From the NCBI GenBank assembly GCA_037133395.1, contig JBAXOG010000021.1, positions 1-41,500 of the forward strand: a stretch of DNA of 41,500 nucleotides, read 5' to 3'. A model generated the notes under the pieces. It was given only the letters and a program-made list of their open reading frames with translations. It was not told the DNA's origin and ran no database searches. The stretch's first letter is position 1. The number at the start of each line of letters is the position of its first letter. Shown piece after piece: positions 32,283 through 40,024 of this stretch. The stretch is from CAIZQW01 sp037133395 (GTDB taxonomy: Bacteria > Verrucomicrobiota > Kiritimatiellia > RFP12 > UBA1067). The position numbers and the translations under genes were made by a program.

Positions 32283-32954
32283 ATGCATGATTTTTCGCTT
32301 TTTTCGATGTTCAAACAAGGCTGGCCTGTACTGTCTGTCTTGTTTATAATGTCTATCTTTTCCACGGCTGTGCTAATCGACCGCTGGCGTGCGTTCCGGC
32401 GAAGCCGTTGCAACGCTTTGAAATTTGTGAGGCATCTAATTCGTCTTGCCGGCGAGCGCGATCCTGACGCGGCTCGCGCCTACTGTGGCAAGTACAGTTT
32501 GCCTGTGGCCCGAACCGCCTTATCCGTGTTTGATGCCCGTGGCGACCGTGATGCGGCCATGACGCATGCCATCGAGCTGGAGGTGCATCAGATTGAGTCG
32601 GGCGTTGCAGCGCTGGGCACCATTGCTAGTCTCGCCCCGTTCGTAGGTCTGTTAGGCACAGTTGTGGGCATCATCAAGGCGTTTGGTAGCATTGCCGTGA
32701 ATTCCGGTGGCACGGAGGTGGTTTCAGCAGGCATTGCTGAGGCTCTCGTGACAACCGCTTGCGGCTTGCTGGTCGCCATACCGGCTGTCGCTGCTTATAA
32801 CTACTGTATCCATCAGATCAAGAATCTGGCTCGCGAAACCGAACTGGCTGTCTACGAACTCGTGGCCTGGATGTCGGAGCGCGATCTGCCGCAGCCGCCT
32901 GCGGTGGCGCCAGTAACCGCGCCGCGCCGTGTGTCAGGATATGCCACGCAATGA
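32283..32954 (+). CDS. ExbB/TolQ/MotA-type proton channel subunit (module 2)
   Basis: The 223-residue protein is the compact three-helix form without signal peptide: helix 1 at about 15-32, a cytoplasmic domain, then helices 2 and 3 with LGTIASLAPFVGLLGTVVGIIKAF and ALVTTACGLLVAIPAVAAYNY. These are textbook TolQ/ExbB core motifs. The C terminus is Pro/Ala-rich. It differs strongly from the module 1 ExbB. The gene overlaps its exbD partner by four bases (ATGA) and follows the toroid gene after 24 bases. Confidence 0.93.
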   Translation: MHDFSLFSMFKQGWPVLSVLFIMSIFSTAVLIDRWRAFRRSRCNALKFVRHLIRLAGERDPDAARAYCGKYSLPVARTALSVFDARGDRDAAMTHAIELEVHQIESGVAALGTIASLAPFVGLLGTVVGIIKAFGSIAVNSGGTEVVSAGIAEALVTTACGLLVAIPAVAAYNYCIHQIKNLARETELAVYELVAWMSERDLPQPPAVAPVTAPRRVSGYATQ

Positions 32955-33523
32955 AGACCGCCTCTTCTTCCGGCGACAAGTACCAGATCGTGGCGGAGAT
33001 CAACATGATCCCGTTCATCGACATTACGCTGGTGTTGCTCATTATCGTCATGGTCATGACGCCCTTCCTCGTGAAGGAGCAGATCAAGATCAATCTCCCC
33101 ACCACCAAATCCGTCAATACGCCTGTGGACTCTAAACGCGTCGTGCAGATCGACGTCACGCGCGACGGCGCGATTCGCGTGGACGGCACATCTGTCTCGG
33201 AAGACGGCGCCTACGACGCCATCCTCAAACGTCTGTCCGACCCCGAGAACCAGCCCGTGGTGATTGCCGCAGACCGCGACGCCTCCTTCGAAAAAGTTGT
33301 CGTGGCCATGGATGCCGCTAAGCGTTGCGGCGCTAAACATTTAGGTGTCAGCGTCAAGCATGGTACAGGCGACAATAGCCCTACCCATGCCGACGAAGTT
33401 GTCAAGCCCCGCAACTCAGTCTCTTCAGTCGATAAGACGAAAAGCCACAGCCCGGTCGTTGCTCCGGGGGGTACCAAGCGTAGCTCCGTCCGGTCAAGCG
33501 ATAAGCGCAAGAAGGACCTTTAA
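32951..33523 (+). CDS. ExbD/TolR-type biopolymer transport protein (module 2) with basic C-terminal extension
   Basis: The 190-residue protein has INMIPFIDITLVLLIIVMVM around the key aspartate D24, the classic ExbD signature, followed by a periplasmic domain (about 45-135; VVQIDVTRDGAIRVDG, VVIAADRDASFEKVVVAMD). Residues after about 140 are an extra Ser/Lys/Arg-rich tail ending KRKKDL. That tail is not found in standard ExbD proteins and may contact a partner or peptidoglycan (inference). The start overlaps the exbB stop. Confidence 0.92.
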   Translation: MKTASSSGDKYQIVAEINMIPFIDITLVLLIIVMVMTPFLVKEQIKINLPTTKSVNTPVDSKRVVQIDVTRDGAIRVDGTSVSEDGAYDAILKRLSDPENQPVVIAADRDASFEKVVVAMDAAKRCGAKHLGVSVKHGTGDNSPTHADEVVKPRNSVSSVDKTKSHSPVVAPGGTKRSSVRSSDKRKKDL

Positions 33524-33567
33524 AAAAAGTTCTTCAGGCTTCGATGTCAGCTGCTAAAGGAGGTCTC

Positions 33568-35547
33568 ATGCAGAGTCTCATTCAATATGCAAAAAACGTG
33601 TTCATCGGCAAGGCCAAGAGTCCGTTTGACCACGATGTTTTTCACAAGATTTCGCTCATCGCTTTTTTGGCCTGGATCGGTTTGGGCGCGGACGGACTGT
33701 CTTCCTCATGCTACGGTCCTGAAGCTGCGTTTATGGCCTTGCAGGGACACGCCTATTTGAGTGTGTTCGTGGCGTTGGCGACGGTCGTCACAGTCTTCCT
33801 GATCGGCGCGAGCTATTCTCAGATCATTGAGTTTTTCCCAACCGGTGGCGGTGGCTATCTGGTCGCCAGTAAGTTGCTCAGTCCGAATGTCGGCATGGTT
33901 TCGGGTTGTGCGCTTCTCATTGACTATGTTTTGACCATAGCCCTTTCTGCGGCTAGCGGGGTCGAAGCTTTGTTCAGTTTTCTGCCTCCCGAATGGCTTG
34001 TTTATAAAGTCGAAGCCTCAGTGGTTGTCATTGCGGTCTTGATCGTCCTCAACATGCGTGGTGTCCGTGAGAGTGTCGAACCCCTTATCCCTGTTTTTTT
34101 GATCTTTTTGGCGACGCACATCTGTGTAATCCTTTATGCGTTTCTGACGCATGCTGGGCAGGTACCGCAGATCATCGCCGAGGTCTCCAAGGAGACCACA
34201 AACGCGACCGCCCAGATCGGCCTTTGGGGGGTTCTCTTGCTGGTCTTCCGCTCCTATAGCCTAGGGGCGGGTACGTACACGGGCATAGAAGCGGTCAGCA
34301 ACGGGCTGAATATCCTTCGGGAGCCTAAAGTCCAGACTGGCAAGCGGACTATGCGATATATGGTCTGGTCATTGGCTATTACGGTTTTCGGACTGATGAT
34401 TGCATATCTTCTTTTCAAGGTGAGTCCTCAGCCGGGTAAGACGCTGAATGCCGTTCTCTTTGAATCCATGACAAGCGGCTGGGGTCGGTGGGGAACTGTT
34501 TTTGTTATCACGACACTTCTTGCGGAGGCGCTTTTGTTGTTCGTGGCAGCACAGACAGGTTTTCTGGGTGGCCCGCGGGTGATTGCGAACATGGCGCTTG
34601 ACCGCTGGTTTCCGAACATATTCGCGAATTTGAGCGACAGGCTCGTGACTCAGAACGGCATTCTGATCATGGGTGCGGCTGCGCTTACGACGGTTGTCCT
34701 AGCGCACGGCAAGGTCCAGCTCCTGGTGATCTTCTACAGTATCAATGTGTTCATCACGTTCTTTCTGTCCCAGTTGGGAATGTCGAAGCATTGGTGGAGC
34801 CTGCGTAAAGAGGCCGGGCAGAAATGGAAACGTAGCCTTCTGGTCAGCGGATCAGGCCTTCTGTTGACAACGGTGATCCTCGTGTCAGTGGTGGTCTTGA
34901 AGTTTGATGAAGGCGGATGGATCACCTTGTTTGTCACGGGAGCACTCATCGTGGTAGCGGTGTTCATCAAAAAGCATTATCTCGAGGTCGCTAAGATGCT
35001 CCGCCACTTGAATGTGTTGGTTCATGTGGCTTCGAAAGACGCAAAACCATTGGAACACATACCTGCTTTCGATTCAGCGGGCCGCACGGCGGTCGTTCTG
35101 GTGAACGGGTTCAACGGCCTTGGGTTGCATACGCTGTTCAATGTCACCCGCTTCTTCGGCAAAGAGTTCAAGAACTTCATCTTCGTGCAAATCGGCGTGA
35201 TCGACGCGGGAAATTTCAAGGGCGCTGCCGAGGTGAGCAATCTTGATGCACAGATCAAGCGGGACTTGGCGCGCTATGTGGAACTCATGCAGCGCCACGG
35301 GAGTTTTTCTGAGGGGCTGGCTTATATGGGAGTCGATGTCCTTGAGGAGGCCGAAAAGGTCATCGTCGATGTTTTACAGCGGTTCCCGCATGCCGTGATC
35401 TTCGGCGGACAACTCGTATTTCCCAAAGAGTCGCTTTTGACCCGCTGGCTTCACAACGGCACCATCTTTTCATTGCAACGGAAGTTCTATCAGAGCGGCA
35501 TCCCCTTTGTCGTCCTTCCTATCAGAGTAGGGCAAAGGGAATCGTAA
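33568..35547 (+). CDS. KimA-like APC-superfamily permease
   Basis: The ATG at 33568 is chosen over 33544 because AAGGAGG (33557-33563) sits four bases before it, giving 659 residues. About 12 membrane helices are visible, starting with ISLIAFLAWIGLGADGLSSSCYG, then FFPTGGGGYLVASKLL, which resemble the KimA/YdaO branch of APC transporters (potassium importers). A cytoplasmic C-terminal domain of about 150 residues (LNVLVHVASKDAKPLEHIPA onwards) resembles the universal-stress-like tail of that branch. Potassium uptake is the best guess; an amino-acid substrate is the alternative. It follows the second exbD after 44 bases and may be co-transcribed. Confidence 0.82.
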   Translation: MQSLIQYAKNVFIGKAKSPFDHDVFHKISLIAFLAWIGLGADGLSSSCYGPEAAFMALQGHAYLSVFVALATVVTVFLIGASYSQIIEFFPTGGGGYLVASKLLSPNVGMVSGCALLIDYVLTIALSAASGVEALFSFLPPEWLVYKVEASVVVIAVLIVLNMRGVRESVEPLIPVFLIFLATHICVILYAFLTHAGQVPQIIAEVSKETTNATAQIGLWGVLLLVFRSYSLGAGTYTGIEAVSNGLNILREPKVQTGKRTMRYMVWSLAITVFGLMIAYLLFKVSPQPGKTLNAVLFESMTSGWGRWGTVFVITTLLAEALLLFVAAQTGFLGGPRVIANMALDRWFPNIFANLSDRLVTQNGILIMGAAALTTVVLAHGKVQLLVIFYSINVFITFFLSQLGMSKHWWSLRKEAGQKWKRSLLVSGSGLLLTTVILVSVVVLKFDEGGWITLFVTGALIVVAVFIKKHYLEVAKMLRHLNVLVHVASKDAKPLEHIPAFDSAGRTAVVLVNGFNGLGLHTLFNVTRFFGKEFKNFIFVQIGVIDAGNFKGAAEVSNLDAQIKRDLARYVELMQRHGSFSEGLAYMGVDVLEEAEKVIVDVLQRFPHAVIFGGQLVFPKESLLTRWLHNGTIFSLQRKFYQSGIPFVVLPIRVGQRES

Positions 35548-35563
35548 TTCGTGTTTCTGTAAA

Positions 35564-35576
35564 CGCTTGACAAGCG
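35564..35576. promoter_or_regulatory. Perfect palindrome CGCTTGACAAGCG upstream of the symporter
   Basis: A 13-base element with 6-base arms and a central A. It overlaps a TTGACA hexamer (35567-35572), so a repressor bound here would cover a -35 region. It resembles LacI/GalR-type operators in size and symmetry. The nearest TATAAA (35595-35600) is 22 bases away, longer than ideal. It could instead be the hairpin of a weak terminator after the permease gene. Confidence 0.4.
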
Positions 35577-35619
35577 CGTACGTTTTTGAAAACCTATAAA
35601 CCATTTTTGTCGTGAGACT

Positions 35620-35712
35620 GTATTAGGTTTTTACGGCTTGTAGGTTGATAACGAAACGGCAGCCGGTGCGAGATCGCGACACTGTAGTGGCCAGATAAAC
35701 AGACTTCCTAAA
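35620..35712 (+). ncRNA. Degenerate cobalamin-riboswitch-like leader of the symporter gene
   Basis: Between closing arms TTAGG (35623-35627) and CCTAA (35707-35711) the leader contains, in the right order, AGCCGGTGCGAGAT, ACACTGTA and GCCAGATAAACAGAC. They resemble the class-I cobalamin riboswitch core GCCGGTGCGAATCC, CCACTGTAA and the B12 box GCCAGGAGACC. The CCCGC segment that pairs with the GGGAA region is missing, so the core stem cannot form normally. It may be a decayed or divergent riboswitch, or a chance likeness. Confidence 0.3.
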
Positions 35713-35734
35713 AGGGTTGGTTAACGGAGATAAT

Positions 35735-37297
35735 ATGAATTCTTGGATCTACGTGAGTACGGTCGTCTTCTATGTTCTAGTGATGTTGGGTGTCGGTTAC
35801 TGGTGCATGCGCAGGACCAAATCGGTGGGCGATTTTTTTCTGGGTGGCCGCACCTTGGGTCCGTGGATGAGTGCATTTGCTTATGGTACTACGTATTTTT
35901 CCGCAGTGCTTTTTATCGGATATGCCGGCAAGTTGGGGTGGGGCTTCGGCATTCACACGATGTGGATTGTGATCGGCAATACACTCATTGGCACCATTTT
36001 GGCCTGGAAATTGTTGGCGGGCCGGACGCGGGATATGACGACCCGGCTGAATGCCATCACTATGCCGGAATTTCTTCGCGCACGCTATGGGCACACCCCA
36101 TTCCAGGTGATCTCGGCACTGGTCGTGTTCATCTTTCTTGTTCCGTACTCCGCCTCGGTACTGATGGGGTTGAGTTACCTGTTTGAGATGACGCTCCATA
36201 TTTCCTATGAGCACGCTCTTTATTTTCTGACTGCTCTGACCGCAGTTTATCTGGTCATGGGTGGCTATTTCGCTGTCGCTGTCAGCGATTTTATTCGGGG
36301 AATTATCGAGTTTGTCGGCGTAATGGTTATGGTGTATCTTCTGGCGCATCGGCCGGAGATCGGAGGCTTTGTCCAGGCCACCAGCAAACTGTTGGCAGAT
36401 CCGTCTGCGGCACCAGCTCTGGGAGGTGTGAAGGCCCTTGGGGCTGGAAGCTGGTTGGCCGTGACGGTGCCAGGATGGCTGACCCTGTTGTCGCTGGTAC
36501 TCATTACGAGCTTTGGACCTTGGGCGCTGCCTCAAATGGTGCAGAAGTTTTACTCCATCCGCAGCAGGGCAGACATCAATCGGGCCATCGTGATCGCTGG
36601 CGTTTTCGCGCTCTTCATGGCGTTCGGTGCCTATTACAGCGGCGCTCTGACGCATCTTTACTATGGGGCGAAGTTACCTCCCGAGCTGATGAGCGCCAAA
36701 GGGCCGATATGGGATAAGATCATGCCTCACTTTATCACGACTTCGGGGCTGCCCGCTATGCTCATCATGGTGATTGTTCTGATGGTTTTTTCGGCCTCCA
36801 TGTCTAGCTTGTCATCGTTAGTGCTGGTGTCGAGTTCAGCCATTGCGATCGACCTCTATGGCGCATTTTTTAACCGACATGCCAACCCCAAAAAGACAAT
36901 GGGTTTCCTGCGCAGCATGTGTGCTGTTTTTGTGGGATGCTCGCTTTATATCGCCCTGAAGCGGCCTGTTTTTATCGTGAACTTGATGATCATGTCGTGG
37001 AGCACTCTGGCGGGCGTATTCCTCGCGCCTTACCTGTATGGCCTGTTCTGGAAAAGAACCTCCCGGGCAGGTGTTTATGCCGGAATCGTTGTCGGTTTGG
37101 TGAGCGCATTCACCCTTTTCTCTAGGTGGGGCCAGGACGGCGTGCCTTTAGCGGGGGCTATCACGATGTTTCTGCCGTTGGTGGTTGTACCACTGGTCAG
37201 TTTGATGTCTCGTCCGTTGCCGCAGCCGCTAATCGACGTTGCGTTTGGCGAGGGAGACGCGGCGCAGAAGCCACCAGATTCGGCAGCCCAGCGTTAG
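35735..37297 (+). CDS. Sodium:solute symporter (SSS family)
   Basis: From the ATG at 35735, preceded by GGAG at 35726-35729, the protein has 520 residues. About 13 membrane helices are visible. The start VVFYVLVMLGVGYWCMRR, then SVGDFFLGGRTLGPWMSA and later FSASMSSLSSLVLVSSSAIA are SSS-family landmarks. Family members import sugars, amino acids, organic acids or vitamins with Na+. The substrate cannot be read from sequence; if the leader were a real B12 element, a B12-linked solute would be an idea, but this is speculative. A TTG at 35717 gives a less likely longer form. A transporter remnant follows. Confidence 0.9.
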   Translation: MNSWIYVSTVVFYVLVMLGVGYWCMRRTKSVGDFFLGGRTLGPWMSAFAYGTTYFSAVLFIGYAGKLGWGFGIHTMWIVIGNTLIGTILAWKLLAGRTRDMTTRLNAITMPEFLRARYGHTPFQVISALVVFIFLVPYSASVLMGLSYLFEMTLHISYEHALYFLTALTAVYLVMGGYFAVAVSDFIRGIIEFVGVMVMVYLLAHRPEIGGFVQATSKLLADPSAAPALGGVKALGAGSWLAVTVPGWLTLLSLVLITSFGPWALPQMVQKFYSIRSRADINRAIVIAGVFALFMAFGAYYSGALTHLYYGAKLPPELMSAKGPIWDKIMPHFITTSGLPAMLIMVIVLMVFSASMSSLSSLVLVSSSAIAIDLYGAFFNRHANPKKTMGFLRSMCAVFVGCSLYIALKRPVFIVNLMIMSWSTLAGVFLAPYLYGLFWKRTSRAGVYAGIVVGLVSAFTLFSRWGQDGVPLAGAITMFLPLVVVPLVSLMSRPLPQPLIDVAFGEGDAAQKPPDSAAQR

Positions 37298-37325
37298 ATC
37301 GAGGCCGCTGATGAAACTGAAATGA

Positions 37326-37472
37326 CTAAGTAATGAATATGGTTATGGACCGATGGTCTTCGTGTTTGCCGCGTGCACGGTCGCCTATTTTGTGACAGCG
37401 GCCTTTTTCCTGCCAGAGACTAAGGGGAAGACGCTTGAGGAGATCGAGGCTCGTTTTGAACGCAAACGCTGA
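37326..37472 (+). pseudogene. C-terminal remnant of an MFS sugar-porter gene
   Basis: The 48 codons end in YGYGPMVFVFAACTVAYFV, TAAFFLPETKGKTLEEIEAR and FERKR, then TGA (37470-37472). The PETKGKTLEEIE motif after a last membrane helix is the signature end of MFS sugar porters. There is no start in frame after the in-frame TGA at 37323-37325, and the other eleven helices are missing, so this is a stump. It occupies most of the 310-base gap between the symporter and the coiled-coil gene. The rest of that gap (37473-37607) is AT-rich with no gene, probably promoter DNA. Confidence 0.8.
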
Positions 37473-37607
37473 TGGGTTGAGAAGCTTCCAAGTTGTTATT
37501 AAGATTATTCATTTTTTATCTTTTTGTTATTGCTTTTCGCCCCTTTTTCATCTAAAGTTTGAACATTACAAATAACAAAAAAACTCTGTTTATAAGAGGT
37601 TACTCAA

Positions 37608-38747
37608 ATGGATAAAGCTTTACGTGTGTTGGCGATCATCATTTTGATTTTGGCAATTGTGGCAATGTGTTTTGCGCAGTTGTCTTTTACCAAGAGGCAA
37701 GTGTTGTTGGGCCGGAATAATCTGTTTGAAGAGCAGGTTATCAAGATCGCAAAAACGATTGAAGCTGCTGACGCCCCCGATGTCCCCGCTCCCGATGTGC
37801 AGAAGGATATCTCAGAAGTATCTGATCGTGAAGTGGCCAGTCCTGAACGCAGTCCTGTTTTTGAAAATTATCCGGCTAAATTAGAGACTCAGAATTTGGC
37901 AACCCTGGATTACTCGGGGATTGAGAAGCGTCGTCAGTTGCGTAGCTACTATGTGTTAGATGCACAAACGGGTAAATATTTGCTCTCTGAATTGGATGGC
38001 AAGCCGAGGAAGGATGGCCCAGGATCGATGGCCGCGTTGCTTGAGGAATTGTTTGTTCGCGCCATGGCGCAGAAGACTGTTTTAGAGAAGACACGTGGTG
38101 AGATGACGAAGTCACGTGAATTGGTGACGACGATGGTGACAGAGATGAACAAGATGAAGGTTGATGGGCGTGTGAACAAGCGTGAACTTAAGGAAGCCCG
38201 AGAAGAGGCCGAGAAGATTAAAGGGGAAAAAGTTACGCTCGAAACTCAGGTTGCGAAGTTGACGGCGGACAAAAAGGAATTGTCCGCTCAAGTGGCGGAT
38301 GCCAAGGCCGATGTTGAAGCGAAGGCGGCTGAAATGGCGACGATGAAAGATCAGCTTGCAACGCAAGAAAAGATGATTAAGGAATTGAAGGAACGTATTC
38401 GTCCTGGAAGCCAGCCAACAGGGGCCGGAGCAGGTGACGGAGTTGTTGTAGCTCAGCTCACCGCCGGAATCAAGGGCAAGGTTGTTGATGCAAATGATGA
38501 GTATAAGTTCATCATCATTGAATTTACCGATGAAGCTATGATTGAAATGATGGGCGCTGAACGTGCGAATCCGCTACCGCAGTTGGAGATGAATGTACGC
38601 CGTACCGGACGCCACAGCGCAAGCGGTGACTTTGTCACTCGTGTGAAAATTCGACAGGCTGTGCGCGGAAAGAATTTGGTTGTCGCTGATATTCTTACGG
38701 ATTGGCAGCAAGTTCCAGTGGAGAAATCCGATGTCGTGTTCTTCTAA
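37608..38747 (+). CDS. Membrane-anchored coiled-coil protein of unknown function
   Basis: The 379-residue protein has one N-terminal membrane helix (residues 6-24) and no clear cleavage site. A variable acidic/Pro-rich stretch and a small folded segment (about 108-150; SYYVLDAQTGKYLLSELDG) follow. Then comes a long coiled coil (about 155-265; Lys/Glu/Ala/Leu heptads) and a C-terminal beta-rich domain (about 280-379) with IKGKVVDANDEYKFIIIEF, like a small OB/SH3-type fold. It probably projects into the periplasm. I recognise no family. GAGG precedes the start, and its 3' end overlaps the small lipoprotein gene by 17 bases. Confidence 0.85.
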   Translation: MDKALRVLAIIILILAIVAMCFAQLSFTKRQVLLGRNNLFEEQVIKIAKTIEAADAPDVPAPDVQKDISEVSDREVASPERSPVFENYPAKLETQNLATLDYSGIEKRRQLRSYYVLDAQTGKYLLSELDGKPRKDGPGSMAALLEELFVRAMAQKTVLEKTRGEMTKSRELVTTMVTEMNKMKVDGRVNKRELKEAREEAEKIKGEKVTLETQVAKLTADKKELSAQVADAKADVEAKAAEMATMKDQLATQEKMIKELKERIRPGSQPTGAGAGDGVVVAQLTAGIKGKVVDANDEYKFIIIEFTDEAMIEMMGAERANPLPQLEMNVRRTGRHSASGDFVTRVKIRQAVRGKNLVVADILTDWQQVPVEKSDVVFF

Positions 38748-38913
38748 AATGAGTTGCACGGTTTTGGTGTTTCTCGTTGGGGTTATAGGATCCTTCGTGT
38801 TGGCTGGTTGTATGTCGTATAAACCCAATGACACGGAAATGCCTTGGTCAGCGCCAGCTTCGTGGGAAGGTACTATGCCGCTCCCCGGGGGTATGAAAGA
38901 CCGGTTTGAATAG
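38731..38913 (+). CDS. Very small lipoprotein
   Basis: The 60-residue protein has a lipobox LAGC (24-27) after a hydrophobic core, leaving a mature chain of 34 residues rich in Pro, Trp and Met (PWSAPASWEGTMPLPGG). The ATG at 38731 has GGAGA eight bases upstream, inside the coiled-coil gene; the alternative ATG at 38749 has no ribosome-binding site. It overlaps the coiled-coil gene, so the two products are probably made together and may interact in the envelope. A terminator follows. Confidence 0.75.
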   Translation: MSCSSKMSCTVLVFLVGVIGSFVLAGCMSYKPNDTEMPWSAPASWEGTMPLPGGMKDRFE

Positions 38914-38938
38914 GTGGGTCAGGGTTTGATGGAAAGAG

Positions 38939-38968
38939 GGTGGCTCATGATATATGTGCCACCTTTTT
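38939..38968 (+). terminator. Rho-independent terminator after the coiled-coil/lipoprotein pair
   Basis: GGTGGC (38939-38944) pairs with GCCACC (38958-38963), with an inner CAT/ATG extension, and is followed directly by TTTTT (38964-38968). Confidence 0.85.
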
Positions 38969-39037
38969 CCATTTCCAACGACCCATTAAAGTGAGCCCCT
39001 GAACCCCTAACCCTTACCACGAGTTATAAAATACACC

Positions 39038-40024
39038 ATGGACCCCATTAAAAAAAATTCTTTTACGTTTGTGCTCACAAAGGAACAACAGGAGTCACTT
39101 AAAATCTTGCTGAATATGGGCAACTATAAGCGCAAGGAGGTGCCCCATACGATCATTGCAGTTGCAGCTCAGGATTGTAACGTGAATCTTTATACGAGTG
39201 GCAAGTGTCTGGTACAGGGCAAAGGCGCCGCTGACTTTGTTCTCTTTTTTCTTGAGCCAAACGTATTGCAGAGCGCGACGATGGGATATGAAGAGATTCT
39301 CAACCCAGACTCGGTAGCACCCCACATGGGTATTGATGAAAGTGGCAAGGGCGATTTCTTTGGTCCGTTGGTCGCCTGCGCAGTCTATGTCGATCCGGAC
39401 ATTGCTCATGCCATGCAGGATTTAGGCGTAAAAGACTGTAAGCAACTGACGGATAAGGCTGTTTTTTTTATTGGCAATAAGACGCGCCAGTTGCTCGGCC
39501 CTGGAAAATTTTCAATTGTTTCGATTGGTCCTGAAGCCTATAATCGTCTTTACGCGAAGATGCGGAATGTTAATACGCTTTTGGCTTGGGCCCATGCGCG
39601 TTGCATTGAAAATATTTTGGAGACCGTTCCGGATTGTCCCCGTGCTGTGGCCGATCAGTTTGGTGCTGAGCGTGTCATCAAGAATGCGCTGATGAAAAAA
39701 GGGCGTACGATCAAATTGGAGCAACGTCACAAGGCGGAATCGGATATTGCCGTTGCCGCTGCATCGGTATTGGCACGTGAAGCTTTTTTGAGGTCACTCG
39801 GACGATTGGGTGAAACGCATGGAATTCAGGCGCACAAAGGCGCGTCAGAGCAAGTCAAAACATCTGCTGTTGAATTGGTCAAAAAAGCAGGCCCGGAAAT
39901 ATTATTGAAGACCTGCAAATGTCACTTTCGTACAACGGATCAAGTCTTGGCCACATGCGGTTCCTCGCGTGCTGCGCTGGGTCCGGAAGGTCAAGCCGTA
40001 TCGCGTACTATAAAAGAGTCATAG
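39038..40024 (+). CDS. rnhC: Ribonuclease HIII
   Basis: The 328-residue length and the N-terminal TBP-like substrate-binding extension (residues 1-90) mark RNase HIII, not HII. The catalytic motif GIDESGKGDFFGPLV begins at residue 98 with D100 and E101, and AVADQFGAE and KAESDIAVAAASVLAR follow with the further acidic residues. It degrades RNA in RNA/DNA hybrids. The ATG has no strong Shine-Dalgarno. It ends in a six-base overlap with the convergent pseudouridine-synthase gene. Confidence 0.93.
   Translation: MDPIKKNSFTFVLTKEQQESLKILLNMGNYKRKEVPHTIIAVAAQDCNVNLYTSGKCLVQGKGAADFVLFFLEPNVLQSATMGYEEILNPDSVAPHMGIDESGKGDFFGPLVACAVYVDPDIAHAMQDLGVKDCKQLTDKAVFFIGNKTRQLLGPGKFSIVSIGPEAYNRLYAKMRNVNTLLAWAHARCIENILETVPDCPRAVADQFGAERVIKNALMKKGRTIKLEQRHKAESDIAVAAASVLAREAFLRSLGRLGETHGIQAHKGASEQVKTSAVELVKKAGPEILLKTCKCHFRTTDQVLATCGSSRAALGPEGQAVSRTIKES

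Noticed and set aside
37311..37472. In-frame TGA at 37323 read as selenocysteine in a small protein
   Set aside because: The sequence after it is the end of an MFS transporter, which is not a known selenoprotein, and only four codons precede the TGA.
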